Shown here piece after piece: positions 22,230 to 33,865 of a DNA stretch of 64,000 bases; within the stretch, counting starts at the first letter, position 1, and the number at the start of each line of letters is the position of its first letter. Source of the DNA: Cordia subcordata. Taxonomy: Eukaryota > Streptophyta > Magnoliopsida > Boraginales > Cordiaceae. A program made the position numbers and the translations under genes. The stretch is from contig JAPTOF010000010.1 of NCBI GenBank assembly GCA_028554755.1, positions 11,382,501 to 11,446,500 of the forward strand, written 5' to 3'. Below the pieces are notes generated by a model. It saw nothing but the letters and a program-made list of their open reading frames with translations, ran no database searches and was not told where the DNA came from.

Positions 22230-25130
22230 CTACATGCTCAAATCATATGACTGCTGAGTCTTATCACTTAAGAGATATAACTTCCACCTCTCGTACACCA
22301 CCGATTTACACTATTAATGGTACTACTATGTTTGTTAGCCATATAGGGACTATCAGCACTTCACAAGTTACACTTCCATGTACATACTTCATTCCTAATC
22401 TCACACTAAATCTTTTCTCTGTTGGTCGACTTTGTGATCTTAGTCTTACTATCACCTTTTCCTCTTCTAGTTGTTTTGTGTAGGACCCACAAACAGGGTA
22501 GACGATTGGGATAGGCTGTAAAGTTGGGAGGCTATTTGAATTGGTTAATTTAAATCTTCCCACTCATCTTCATATTGCAGCCTCTACTACTCACTCGTCT
22601 ACAACCTCACTCTAGATATGGCACTCGCGACTTGGGCATGCATCTTTGAGAAAATTGAAAACTCCAACATCTAGTGGTGTTATAGGCAATGTCTCTTTGA
22701 ATGAAATAAACTGTCAATTAGGAAAACAACCTCACTTGCCATTTAATTCCAATGATTCTATTTCCTCTAGTTGTTTTGATCTTGTTCATTCAGATATTTG
22801 GGGACCCTCACCTACTCCCACTATGAGGGGATCTCGATTTTTTGGTATTTTTGTCGGTGACTACTCTCAGTTTACATGGTTATACCTTATGTATAATCGT
22901 TTCGATTTGCTTCGTATCTATACTGAGTTTACCACCATGACTCACACACAGTTTTCAAAACGTATTAAAGTTCTCCGAACTGATAATGCTGTGGAATACA
23001 AAGACTCTAGATTTACTGCCATTCTTTGACAGCATGGAATAATTTCTCATCACTCTTGTCCTTACACCTTATAACAAAATGAACGAGTTGAATAAAAACA
23101 TCGACACATCCTTGATATTACTCGAACATTCTTATCTCTGCCTTTTGTCGGGTGTGCATGCTTCGTTGTTCTTCCTTCACATGAAAGGACAAAACTCGAG
23201 CCTCGTGCCAGATTGTGTTGCTTCTTGGAATATGGCATATAGCATAAGGGATATCATTGTTAGGATCCTATCTATAAAAGACTTCGTGTATCTCATCATG
23301 TAGTTTTTTTGGGAAAGTCGACTGTTTTTCTCTGTGCCATCATTTTCCCTTTCTCTACTCACTACCTCTATCCTTTTTTCTAATCCATCTCTTCCTTTTT
23401 TCTCGGATAATGACAATGATGTAAGCCCAGATTCTAATCCTCCAATAAAGCTGCTTATCCCAAGCCAACTAACCTTGCTAGTGGGTCCACTACTTCTGAG
23501 TCGGTCCCCTTTACAGAGTCCATATCCGATCAGTCTCTCCGTTGATTTTCACGGGTAATATCTCTACCATCACATCTTTGTGATTATCATTGTTTTTCCA
23601 CTGTTCTTTCCTTACATGAACCACAGAACTACTGTGAAGCTAGTAGTGACCCTCTTTGGCAACAAGCAATGATAAAAGAAACGCAAGGCCCTAGAGGCCA
23701 AGCATATTTGAGATTTAGTGGATTTTCCACCTAAGAAGAATGTCATGGGATGTATGGGTATACAAGATCAAAACTCATTCAGATGGATCCATTGAAAGAT
23801 ACAAGGCTCGATTAGTGGCCAAAGGATTCACATAAGAATATGGCATTGATTGTGAAGAAATGTTTGCACTAGTTGGCCACTTCACAATAGTATGAAGTCT
23901 TACTACTGTTGCTGCAGTTCATAAGTTGCCCTTATTTCAAATGAATGTGAAAAATGTCTTTCTTAATGGGGATCTCATTAAAGAAGTTTATATGAAGCCC
24001 CCTTCCAGGTTAACCTCACTCTCTCCATCAGATTTGTCGATTGCGGAAAGCATTTTATGGTCTCAAGTAGGCACCGAGGGCTTGGTTTACCAAATTTAGT
24101 ACTATTATTGGTGAACTTGGCTTCACTCTGAGTGAACATGACTCATCTTTGTTCATTAGATGCTCAGACTCTGGTATTGTTCTATTATTGCTCTATGTGG
24201 CTGATATGATTATTGTAGGTAGTGATTCTACTGGTATTTCTGAGTTAAAACAATTTCTTGGTCGTAATTTTGAAATGAAAGATTTGGGAAATCTTAGCTA
24301 CTTTCTGGGAATTGAAGTCTCCTCCGACACTAAAGGTTATTATCTTACACAAGCTAAGTACTATTCTGATCTTTTGGCTCGAGCAGGTCTCACTGATAGC
24401 AAAATTGCCTCTACTCCGCTCGATCCGAATGTTTGATTTACTCCTATGGATAGTGTCCCATTTTCAGATGCTACTTTGTATCGACAATTAGTTGGTAGTT
24501 TCATTTATCTCAATGTTACTCGCCCTGATATCTCTTACGCTGTTCATTTAGTGAGCCAGTTTATGTTTGCTCCTTAGACCACACATTACACTGCTATTCT
24601 TCGTATCCTTCGGTATATCAAGGGTATGCTCTTTCATGGCTTGTTCTTTTCCTGTCAGTCGCCTTAACTATTTGTGGATATTTTGATGCTGATTGGGCGG
24701 ATGATCGTACCGATCGTCGGTCTACGACTGAATATTGTTTTCTCTTAGGCACATCTTTTATATCATAGAGGAGTAAAAAACAAACAGTTGTTGCTTATTC
24801 AAGTACTAAATTAGAATACCATGCCATGGCTGATGCAACACAAGAGATTATTTGGCTTCGATGGTTATTGACTGATATAGGAGTACCACAAGACTCCGTT
24901 ACTATACTTCATTGCGATAATCAGAGTGTCATCCAGATTGCTCACAACGATGCCTTTCATGAACGCACATGTCATATTGAACGTGATTGCCATTTCATTC
25001 GGCAACATGTTACTAGTGGTATTACTTGTTTATAGTATACTCCTTCTATTGACCAGCTTGCTGATATCTTCACCAAAGCTCATCCTCCAACATGGCACAT
25101 GCACTTGGTTAGCAAACTCAAGATAATGTC
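22230..25130 (+). pseudogene. pol pseudogene, first Copia element
   Basis: The segments appear in Copia order. A protease tail (22247-22480) carries LPCTYFIPNLTLNLFSVG. The pre-integrase HxxxH zinc region WHSRLGHASL is near 22620-22650. An integrase core at 22646-23029 has LVHSDIWGP and KVLRTDNAVEY, but FVGDYS replaces the usual FVDDYS. Reverse transcriptase lies at 23640-24440, with GLK then a TAG before APRAW, and YVAD in place of YVDD at about 24194-24205. RNase H is at 24826-25035, with LHCDNQSVIQIAHN and DQLADIFTKAH in a following piece. Stops, frameshifts and the lost catalytic Asp show it is dead. Confidence 0.85.
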
Positions 25131-25162
25131 CTTTACACCACCTTGAGTTTAAGAGGAGGGGG

Positions 25163-25388
25163 TATTGAAGATATTTCGTGATTATGCGAGATATTTTATT
25201 ATAACTTACCTTTTTCTGTACAGAGTAAATCAATTAGTATTGATTGTAATTAATTGTAATTAGTTTATTTTTGATAGTGAGGCTCCTATAAGAGAAGACC
25301 ATAGGTGTACATGTAATTTATTCAAAAAATACGCAATACACAAGCTTCTTTTTAGCTTTCTTCACTTTCTGAATCATGTTTCTCGACA
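25163..25388 (+). repeat. 3' LTR of the first Copia element
   Basis: The LTR is 226 bp, slightly longer than the 5' copy because of a local repeat of TTGTAATTAA near 25245-25260. The target duplication GAAAC follows. Confidence 0.88.
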
Positions 25389-25790
25389 GAAACCTTACCT
25401 TATGGCTTCGACCACGACTCAAAGGATGGTCAGAGCGTTGCTCTATGCCTTCGAATGTGACTTGAACTGATTTGCAAGTTGGATCCAGCATACTTCACTT
25501 GGTTCGACTGTGAGGCGCATAACAAGAAACTAAAGCCAAAGCCTCTCTTATGTGGTTCGGTTGTGGAGTGAAGGCCCCAAAAATGGACGAAGCCTTGCTC
25601 TCTTGGTTTGACCATGAGGGGTGTAGTAACAAAGGAAGGACGAAGTGCTACTTGGTTGGTTTGGTCATAGGGTGAGTGATAACAATAAGATGACCAAAGC
25701 ACTACCTCATTGGTTTGGCCATAAGGCAAAGCACTTAGGAGTAGTCAAAGCAGTACTCCTTTGCTGCGGTAATAAGATTGGGCATCTTTT
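25389..25790. repeat. degenerate tandem repeats, right half of the split locus
   Basis: Irregular units of about 60-65 bp repeat phrases such as TGGTTTGGCCATAAGG, TGGTTTGACCATGAGG and TGGTTCGACTGTGAGG. Wording such as TATGGCTTCGACC matches TATGGCTTTGACC in the tract at 12.4-12.6 kb. The two tracts would have been almost adjacent before the LTR elements inserted. Confidence 0.55.
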
Positions 25791-26720
25791 CCTTGACAAT
25801 TGACATTTTCTGATTGGCGTGGAGTTTTATCCCCCATCAGTGACTATTTTATTTTTCTTGTTTTCATAAAGGGATATAGAAAACAATTTTCTTAACTTAG
25901 ATCCATTTCTTGTTGTTTCACCACATCAACTTATTATTTGAAGTCTCAAATAATCATTTATCTTTCTTGCTTATTGGGTGTTAGATCTCTATGCTACTTG
26001 TAATTTACTGTATCTATCCTAATTAAAGAAGTATCAAAATAGGAAGCCCTTCATAAGTATATGGGTAAGTTGATGTTTGAAATTATGTGTAATGCATTCT
26101 CCGTTAATTTAGACAAAAAAATTAAAGTTAGAAACTATGTGTCTTTTTTGAAAAAGCACAAGGAAAAATGTGGTATGTTTAAACCACAAGGTGGAAATCC
26201 ACTACTTATACAAATCACATGGAAGTATCGTGCATTACCCTTCTCTATGTCTATCCTAATTAAAAAAGTATCAAAATAGGAAGCACTTCATAAGTATAAG
26301 GGCAAGTTTCACTTCATACTCATGTTTTACTGACCACAACTGTACACACCCTCAATGGTCTCTATTTGAAAAGCAGTGATATAGAAAAAAATGTCAAATA
26401 CCAGTTAGAGTGTATATACCACTCTAATTTTAGGAAAGGTGCATAAATCACTCTTATACCAGAAAATGTGGTTTTGAAGCTCCTCAGCAAACAAGTAAAC
26501 AAATGGTGTTTTCTAAACTGAAACGAAAAAAAGGGTCCCAATCTCCTCTTTTGGAACTAAACCGAAACTCATAAAATGTTATATATACAAGCAAAACATA
26601 ATGAGTTTGTAGCGGAAGCATAAAAGTCAACGAATAACCCATATTAACACAAAATACGAACAAAATCACTGATATCTTAACAGGGACCATTGTACGAGTA
26701 CTAGAGAAAAATTCTCTCAA
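25791..26720. other. intergenic DNA with one direct-repeat pair
   Basis: No gene was seen. A stretch of about 65 bp beginning TCTATCCTAATTAAAGAAGT (about 26013-26079) recurs at about 26249-26313 with few changes. Both contain TATCAAAATAGGAAGC. Confidence 0.5.
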
Positions 26721-26721
26721 T

Positions 26722-27734
26722 GTTGTAATGTCCACATTGGATATGGACAGAATTGTCTTTCTCCTCGGTCCACAAAGACAAAATATAGGATTGGTACTAA
26801 TAGTTCACCACGAAAGAAAGGACTCACTAAGTCAGGATTATTAATTAATACTAATCTAATATAATAGAAACGCTAATATCCTTTCTTATATTTTTCCTGG
26901 TTCCATTGCTAGCGCAGGCTTTACGCAGCTTGGAGACTAACGTATCACTTCGCGAAAATATGACGTGTACGCTTCACCACCAAGTGTTTATTCTTACTTG
27001 CCCTTTCTGGCTTCATGGAGATGAACATCCAAGAGAAAAAAGCACGCACGTTCTCAATATATTGCAGAGTTTGTCAAACATGGCAACTGGAAAAACTTAA
27101 CAATTCTTGTAACGCCCATATTATGGACTGAATTGTTTTTCTCCTTGGTCCACAAAGACAAAATATAGGATTGGTACCAATAGTTTACCATAAAAGAAAG
27201 GACTCACTAGGTTGAGATCATTAACTAATACTAATCTAATATAATAGAAAACACTAATATCCTTTCTTATACTTTTTGTGGTTCCGTTGCTACTGCGGGC
27301 TTTACGCAATCGATCAAATAGTGAGCGGGTTCACTTGAAACTAGTCATTTAACTTCTTTAAAAGAAAAAGTGAATTATTAAGTATATATATTGGACAAAA
27401 CAATTTGATATATATAAAATAACTTTTGAAAAATACAAGGGGATAAAATGAAATTTAGTCTAACTATAATCCTTTGACATTTTTTTGGAGCATAAGATAT
27501 TCAGACATCCGCGGAGACTAATGTAATTGCAATGGTTGAAAACTGAGATATAAAAATGTCAGCTTGGAGACTAACGTATCACTTCGCGAAAATACGACGT
27601 GTACGCTTCACCACCAAGCGTTTATTCTTCCTTGCCCTTTCTGGCTTTATGGAGATGAACATCCAAGAGAACATGTTCTCATTATATTGAAGAGTTTGTC
27701 AAACATGGCAACTGGAAAAACTTAACAATTGTTG
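26722..27734 (+). repeat. tandem duplication of the P450 upstream region
   Basis: Copy 1 is about 26722-27106 and copy 2 about 27107-27734. Each has block A (GGACAGAATTGTCTTTCTCC or GGACTGAATTGTTTTTCTCC through GGCTTTACGCA) and block B (CAGCTTGGAGACTAACGTAT through GGCAACTGGAAAAACTTAAC). In copy 1 the blocks abut. In copy 2 they are separated by about 250 bp at 27309-27558. Only copy 2 runs into a TATA box and the P450 start codon. Copy 1 ends at the junction instead. Local duplication of the promoter alone, or loss of a whole upstream gene copy, would both explain it. Confidence 0.85.
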
Positions 27735-27742
27735 TATAAATA
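27735..27742 (+). promoter_or_regulatory. TATA box of the first CYP76-like gene
   Basis: TATAAATA lies 57 bp before the ATG at 27792. The second P450 copy has the same motif in the same relative place (54861), which supports the call. Confidence 0.65.
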
Positions 27743-28038
27743 CAATATGAAGATTTTCCTCGTTGTTCCATGTCAATAGTTGAGAGGAGCCATGGATTAC
27801 ACAACCATTGTACTCATAGTATTGCTCTTATTGAGCTTCATCCATGGCCTCAACACACTCTCAAGAAAAAGCCAAAAGCTTCCACCAGGGCCTACTCCCC
27901 TACCCATAATTGGCAACCTTCACTTGCTTGGTAAGCACTACCCTAAGTCCTTATCTGAGCTTGCAAGGACTTATGGTCCAATTATGAGCTTAAAATTAGG
28001 CCAAGTTCCGGCAGTGGTCGTAACTTCGCCATACGTGG

Positions 28039-28118
28039 CAAGACAAGTCCTGCAGAAACAAGACGAAGCTTTCTCCAACAAGACAAGTCCTGCAGAAACA
28101 AGACGAAGCTTTCTCCAA
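28039..28118 (+). repeat. perfect 40-bp tandem duplication in CYP76 exon 1
   Basis: The unit begins CAAGACAAGTCCTGCAGAAA and occurs at 28039-28078 and 28079-28118 with no differences. Since 40 is not a multiple of three, it shifts the reading frame just after QKQDEAFSN. Confidence 0.95.
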
Positions 28119-28710
28119 CAGATGAGTCCCCAAGGCACTCCAGGCGCTCAATCACCACATGAATTCCGTCACCTTTTTACCGGGCACGACAAGATGGAGG
28201 AGCATGAGGAAAATGATGAACACTAGCATGTTTTCCAGCACCAGGCTCGATGCTAGCCAGCACATAAGGTCTAGCAAGGTGCGGGAGCTGCTTGAATATT
28301 GCCGAGAACACAGCTTAAGAGGTGAGGCAGTCCATTTAGATCTTGCAGCTTTTATGACCTCGGTAAACGTGTTGAGTTGCATTATGTTTTCCATGAATAT
28401 CATGGATCCAAAATCCAATTCCATGCAGGAGATGAGGGAGGTAATGTGGAACATAGCGGTTGTGAGCGGTGAGCCTAACTTGGCAGACTTTTTCCCTATA
28501 ATAAAGTTTGATCTTCAAGGTATCAAACGTCGATTGACCACTTATTTTAACAAGGCATTAGATATTTTTATTGCTCAAATCGATGAACGTTTGAAACAAA
28601 AGAAATTGGGAGGCGCTAGAAAGAATAATGATGCTCTTGATTTTATTCTCACCATCATTGAAGAAAGTCCCGAAGAGTTCGACTACACTCTCATGAGGCA
28701 CATGTTCCTG

Positions 28711-30139
28711 GTTTGCTTCTATATTCTATCATCCTCTTTATTAGTTACTAGATTTTTGACTGATTTTTTCCTTTCATGTCATGCATGGTTTATATTATGA
28801 TATTTATTTCACGAGTACTTTTCCTGATAAATTTGCACAACCTACTTGCTCTTCACCCTCAATAGATTGTCATTTGTTCTCATGGTTGCCTCCATCTTCA
28901 TCATGGTTGCTCTAAAAAAGAGTGAGAAAAAAAAAAAGAAGGAAAGAGATTAAGAAAAAAAGAAAAAAAAAGTCTAGTTGGCATGTCACTTAAGCATGTC
29001 AAGTAAGGGATGAAAATAAGGTGCTTAAAGTAGGGCGACTTATCTAATTGTAATGGTTTATATGCCATTGGTTTCTCCCCTTTATCTAATTCCTCAAGTG
29101 TTCTAAAAATAACTAAATAATCACATAGCAACACCATAAGGCCTCATAAGTACTATGAAGAGACACTGGCTAGCAGCTTCTAAGAAAAGGAGTGCTGTGT
29201 TTGGAGCTTACTTTAAATAGTTATCTTATTTTATAATATTTGTCGAAAAATATTATTTTTTTATCAATTTAATATAAAAATATTTTTATAAGATATCATA
29301 TTTGTAATTATAAAAAATAGGAAGGTTCAGGATGCTTATATCTTACAAGTTATCTTGTTGCATGATAGGCATTTTGAAAATGTACAATAATATTTGTATT
29401 TTTCATAATACTCTCAATTAGAATTAAAAAAAGAAAAACAAAAGAATAGAAATTAAAGGTTAAAGTGCTAAAAGAAATTTAAAACTAAAATTAGAAAACA
29501 AAATTGAAATATCAAAAATTAAAAATTGAAACATGAACAAATAAAAAATTTTAAAAATAAAAAATTGAAAATTTTAAAAATTATTAAAAATTTAAAAGTA
29601 AAAATATGATTAAAAATTAAAAAATAGTTTTATTTATATTTATATTTTCTAATTTATCATTTAATCATAAAATTACCACATATCAATATATCATGACCCA
29701 AAGTTGAAGGGATTATTGTCAACTTAACTCAAATCAATAGTTTAGCTTAGGCTACTAATAATTGTAGACCAAACAGTCTTATTATATTAAATACTTATTT
29801 CTTATGAGATATTTGCAAAATAAGGCAGTTATTTGATTTCAGATTTAACATAAATCTATTTTAAAGCAATTATCAAGTCTATCTTTCGGTAATTCTGTAA
29901 TGGTCCAATAACTGGTTGGGAAGAGAAGAAATACGAAATTCTATAATGGCCGAATCTTGAAGATTCAGGTTAATCTAATTAAGTAAATCCATAGATTATT
30001 TCTTCCTTGTTTTTCGCTTCCGTTTATCACGAAAGATTTGCTTTCTTCTTGCTGAGATTCTTCACGTAGAACACTAATTTATTCAAGAACTAGACTTCTA
30101 GCTTAAATGTACTGTAACTATCTTATCATATTGTTGTAG
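28711..30139 (+). other. intron of the first CYP76-like gene
   Basis: The donor is CTG|GTTTGC and the acceptor TTGTTGTAG|GAC. The position matches the single conserved intron of CYP76 genes, just before the I-helix. The interior is AT-rich and has weak MITE-like ends (CTGTGTTTGGAGCTTAC near 29190 and an inverted CTGTTTGGTCTAC near 29775). Confidence 0.75.
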
Positions 30140-30872
30140 GACGTATTTGTTGCGGGGTCAGACACAACTTCAAGTTCTTTAGAATGGGCAATGGTGGAAC
30201 TACTTAAGAATCCAGAAGTAATGAAGAAAGCCAAAGAGGAGCTTGGACAAGTTGTTGGGAAAGGCAAGCCAATAGAAGAAACTGATGTTGATCGGCTTCC
30301 TTATTTACAATGCATTATAAAAGAAACCTTAAGACTACACCCACCAGTTCCAACATTAGTTCCACGAGCAGTAGAGCAAGAGGTTGAGCTTTGTGGATAT
30401 AGAATTCCAAAAAGCACAAAAGTCTTCATAAATGTATGGGCAATTGGACGTGATTCAAATATATGGGAGAATCCGTTAACATTTAAGCCTGAGAGATTTT
30501 GGGAATTAGACTTAGATTTCCGAGGTTTTGATTTGGAGTTGCTTTCTTTCGGTTCAGGACGAAGAATTTGCCCAGGATTGCCTCTAGTAAGGAGATTACT
30601 TCCAGTTATGCTAGGGTCATTACTAAATTCATTTGATTGGAAGCTTGAAGGTGGCATCACACCAGAAGAATTAAACATGGAGGAAAAAGTTGGAATTGCA
30701 CTACAAAAAGCTGATCCATTAAAAGTTGTCCCATTACCTCTGTGAACTAATGGTATTTTTGTGCTCTGAGTTGAGGAATAAGCAGACCATGCAGCTATTA
30801 CCTTTCCATATATATTAAAAGCCATATATAGAAGACAAGTATGTCTTGTTGTGTAATATTTTGTATTTGAAT

Positions 30873-30878
30873 AATAAA
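30873..30878 (+). terminator. candidate polyadenylation signal
   Basis: AATAAA lies 128 bp after the P450 stop codon, a usual distance for a plant 3' untranslated region. Confidence 0.4.
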
Positions 30879-31163
30879 AGGTGGTGTTGTTGTTATGTTA
30901 ATTTAATTTTCCACAGTTTTATTTTTGCTTTCTTCTCTTTGAATTTGTGGCCAAATAGTAATATTAGGGGGATATTTTTTTCTTTTTTTTTTGGCTGAGC
31001 TAGAAGGGGGATATGGTGTTATATTTATTTTTTCTAGAGATAAAAGCAGAAGGTTTTGGTGATGAGAACAAAGTAAAATTAGCGTGCCTAAAAAGCAGAC
31101 GGTTGGACATGTTATTCCTGTGATCCCATCATTCTTCACTTTGACTACGATCGATGTGATCAA

Positions 31164-31881
31164 TTTGTTGTGTCCAAAATGAATATTCGCTTATGAGTAT
31201 CCGTGTGAGAAAAAAAATTGTTTCCAAAACATCAAAAGCCTAGGAATTGTAGGTAAATTACTTGGCCTTTCCCAATGCTGGAAAAAGATACTAATATCCT
31301 TCGAAGACAAGTTTTGGAAAAATTCTCAGAACCGACCAAAAAATGCCATCACTAGTTGAACCAGAATGGTACATTTGTTGAAAATTTTTCCAAAAAAATA
31401 AAGAAACACGACAAATTGTAATTCTTATTTTGTAAAAACATTTGAACCATGCATGAACATAATCCCAATATGAAAAGAATTTAGGGAGAATTTCGTTCTG
31501 AACATTGCAAAGTTCGACTTTGCAGTAACTGACTTCTTCAATGATGATTGATCCGGTCTCAAGAAGTATGAACTCTTAGTATTCATGTGCTTTTTTTTTT
31601 TCTTTTGATATGGTTCTTCTGATATTTCAAGACATTGTGAATAGCTTTGGTATTCAAGTAAATTGGTTCAGCAAAACAAAGTTTATCCCCAACATTTTTG
31701 TCGATATATCCAGATTTGTTTTGCCTTTTGGTTAGAATATGTCTTTTCCTTGGTTATGTTTCTGTAAAAAACTAGTTTTGTTCTTTTTCTTTTGGGTTAA
31801 CCACATTCTGCAACAGTTTAGGGAGATTTTATGTGGCCTTTTGCTTTGGTAATATGGTATTGGCATCCAGTTTGTTAGCAC
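31164..31881. other. intergenic DNA, nothing recognised
   Basis: This is AT-rich sequence between the P450 and the hAT relic. No repeat structure or coding pattern stands out. Confidence 0.5.
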
Positions 31882-32311
31882 TAGAGGTGAGTATTCAATC
31901 ATAATCGAACCGAATCAAAATTAAATTTTAATAGGTGAATTGCTAAATTGTTAAAAATTATTATCAAAACCAAACCAAATTACATTAATAACCAAAATTA
32001 TTTAATAAAAAATTCTTGGTTCTATATCTGTTAATATCATAAATAACCGAAATTCAAGAAGATCTGCATTTATCGAAAACTAATTGAGATTACTGAATTT
32101 ATAATTTGTAAATATAGTAACTTAATTAGTATATGTTTACTATTCGTGTTCTTTTTATATGAAAAAAAATTCTAGAAATCAAAACAACATGACATATTTA
32201 CCAACTATATATTTGAACGCAAATCTACATGCCACATCTTTCAAGTAGAAAACATAGAACATGAGCTGAAGTGAAGTTCAACAATGTTAATACAAGAGTT
32301 ATTCCAACTAG

Positions 32312-33006
32312 GAGTTGAATTTCATGAACAATTTGACAGTTAATCCTCCTTCCCCTAATCTCAATTATTTAATTTTTTGGTAGGCTGGCAATAATGGTGT
32401 GTTCTCCTCAAGCAAGACATGGGAAAAACATGCTGAAGTATGTTGGGCGAAGATCATCTGGAACAGTGTTGTAATTCCAATACATGCTTTTTGTGTGTGG
32501 CTTGCTTGCATTGACAGGCTTCCTACCAAATATCATCCTCTTGAATAGGGTGTGGTCCAAGACTCCAAGAAACTAAATGCATCTTCTATGGCATCAGCTT
32601 GGAGGACAGAAACCGTTTATTCTTTGGTTATGCTTTTACTTCTAAAATCTAGAAACGGTGTTGTTCTCGCATAAGGTGGAGCCACCCTGATTTAGACTGG
32701 GATGTTTTGATTCAGGAAATGAGTTTGATTGGCAAAGATTTGGTCAAGAGAGTTTGCTGCTCTATTATGTATACGCTTTGGTAGGAGCGTAATTGTAGGA
32801 TCCATGGTACCCAAGTTGCCTCGAAGAAACAAGTAATTGAGAAGATTAATGCTGACATCAAACTTATTTTTAGTATGAATTGTAAATATAAAGATACTTT
32901 AGAAAATAGGAGTTTTTCTACAGCTTGGGACATTCACTTTTGACGTTTTGTATTTGTAAAGTTATTGATGGTGGAATGAAAGGAATGCTTACTGAAAAAA
33001 AAAGAG
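32312..33006 (+). mobile_element. 5'-truncated L1 LINE with target duplication
   Basis: The same 16-bp sequence, GAGTTATTCCAACTAG, stands at 32296-32311 and 33007-33022, and an A-run ends at about 33003: the hallmarks of L1 insertion. The content is the zf-RVT domain found at the C-terminus of plant L1 ORF2, read through several frames: HAFCVWLACIDRLPTKYHPL, then EDRNRLFFGYAFTSKIW, then WDIHF near 32930. Reverse transcriptase and endonuclease are absent. Confidence 0.85.
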
Positions 33007-33865
33007 GAGTTATTCCAACTAGTCAACTACCATTATGCCAGTTACAAGATTACATAGATAATTAGCACTTTTGTGTTTCGTACTTTGAACGAATTTATTT
33101 ATTTTTAGAGTAGGCACCAAATTTAGTCATGAATTATTTTTTGAAATTTGCAAATAAATTGTTTATAGCTGTGCAAGTGTTGATGTAACATATCTCCTCA
33201 TTTTTAGAATAGAAGAACTTTTATGTATACTTTTGTGCATACGGAGAAAGTCTTGTATACTTTTGTAGTTTGTAATTTGTATGGAGTTGTATTAACAATT
33301 GAATCACCAAATTAAATATTATAGTATATACAGATAACATAGAAAATTGATAATAAATAGAATATAAATTAATATAGATAAATTTGGTTAAAAGAGAGAG
33401 TTTAATATGTATATTTATGTATAATAAATGATGGGTTAGAATGAATTCCAAATGAAAGACTCCTTCATGCAAATGATAACTAAGATGAACAAATGAACAG
33501 AGAGTATATGGAGAGTGATGTAGCATATCTCATAGAGCTAAAAAAAATGATGTGGCATATTTCATAGAGCTCAAAAATAAAAATAAAAAAATCTATGTAT
33601 AGGTATACTTCAAAGTTTCAACAATTCCATCAAACATTAAAAGTAAGTGTCTAACTTAATTGAGATATTAAACAAAATAAAGCTAATAGGCAGAAGCAGA
33701 GGTAGCAAGTGAAGGGTAAAACCCTTCTTTAGGTAAATTTGTGAATTATTAACAACAGAAACCCATTAGGCATGGATTTACATTATTTATCATATCAAAA
33801 ATGAAAAATCACGTATAACTAAGATATTATCTTTTTTGAATTTTTCCAATTCATTCAAATTTTTC

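Larger units (their letters stand above)
20231..25388 (+). mobile_element. Copia LTR retrotransposon, inactive
   Basis: Short LTRs (20231-20447 and 25163-25388) both start TATTGAAGATATTTCGTGAT and end GACA. A TGGTATCAAAGCT primer site follows the 5' LTR, and AAGAGGAGGGGG precedes the 3' LTR. Flanking 5-mers are GAAGC and GAAAC, a target duplication with one change. The protein order gag, protease, integrase, reverse transcriptase, RNase H is the Copia order. Many stops and frameshifts and a damaged reverse transcriptase active site make it inactive. The first two bases of both LTRs are TA rather than the usual TG. Confidence 0.92.
27792..30745 (+). pseudogene. cytochrome P450, CYP76-like, frame broken
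   Basis: Intact, this would be a membrane-anchored microsomal monooxygenase. CYP76 members often hydroxylate monoterpenoids such as geraniol, but the substrate here is unknown. Exon 1 is 27792-28710 and exon 2 is 30140-30745, joined in phase 0 across a 1.43-kb intron. Ignoring a 40-bp duplication, the length is 494 codons, normal for the family. Visible features are a hydrophobic N-terminal anchor, LPPGPTPLPIIGNL hinge, AGSDTTSS in the I-helix at the start of exon 2, ETLR (ExxR), FKPERF and FGSGRRICPG with the haem Cys near residue 437. Two lesions break it: the tandem duplication at 28039-28118, which shifts frame, and an in-frame TGA at 28123-28125 in the downstream frame. Everything else looks intact, so the loss is recent or partly an assembly error. 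Confidence 0.88.

Noticed and set aside
30301..30825. A 174-codon minus-strand frame over P450 exon 2
   Set aside because: It is an antisense shadow of a well-supported P450 exon.
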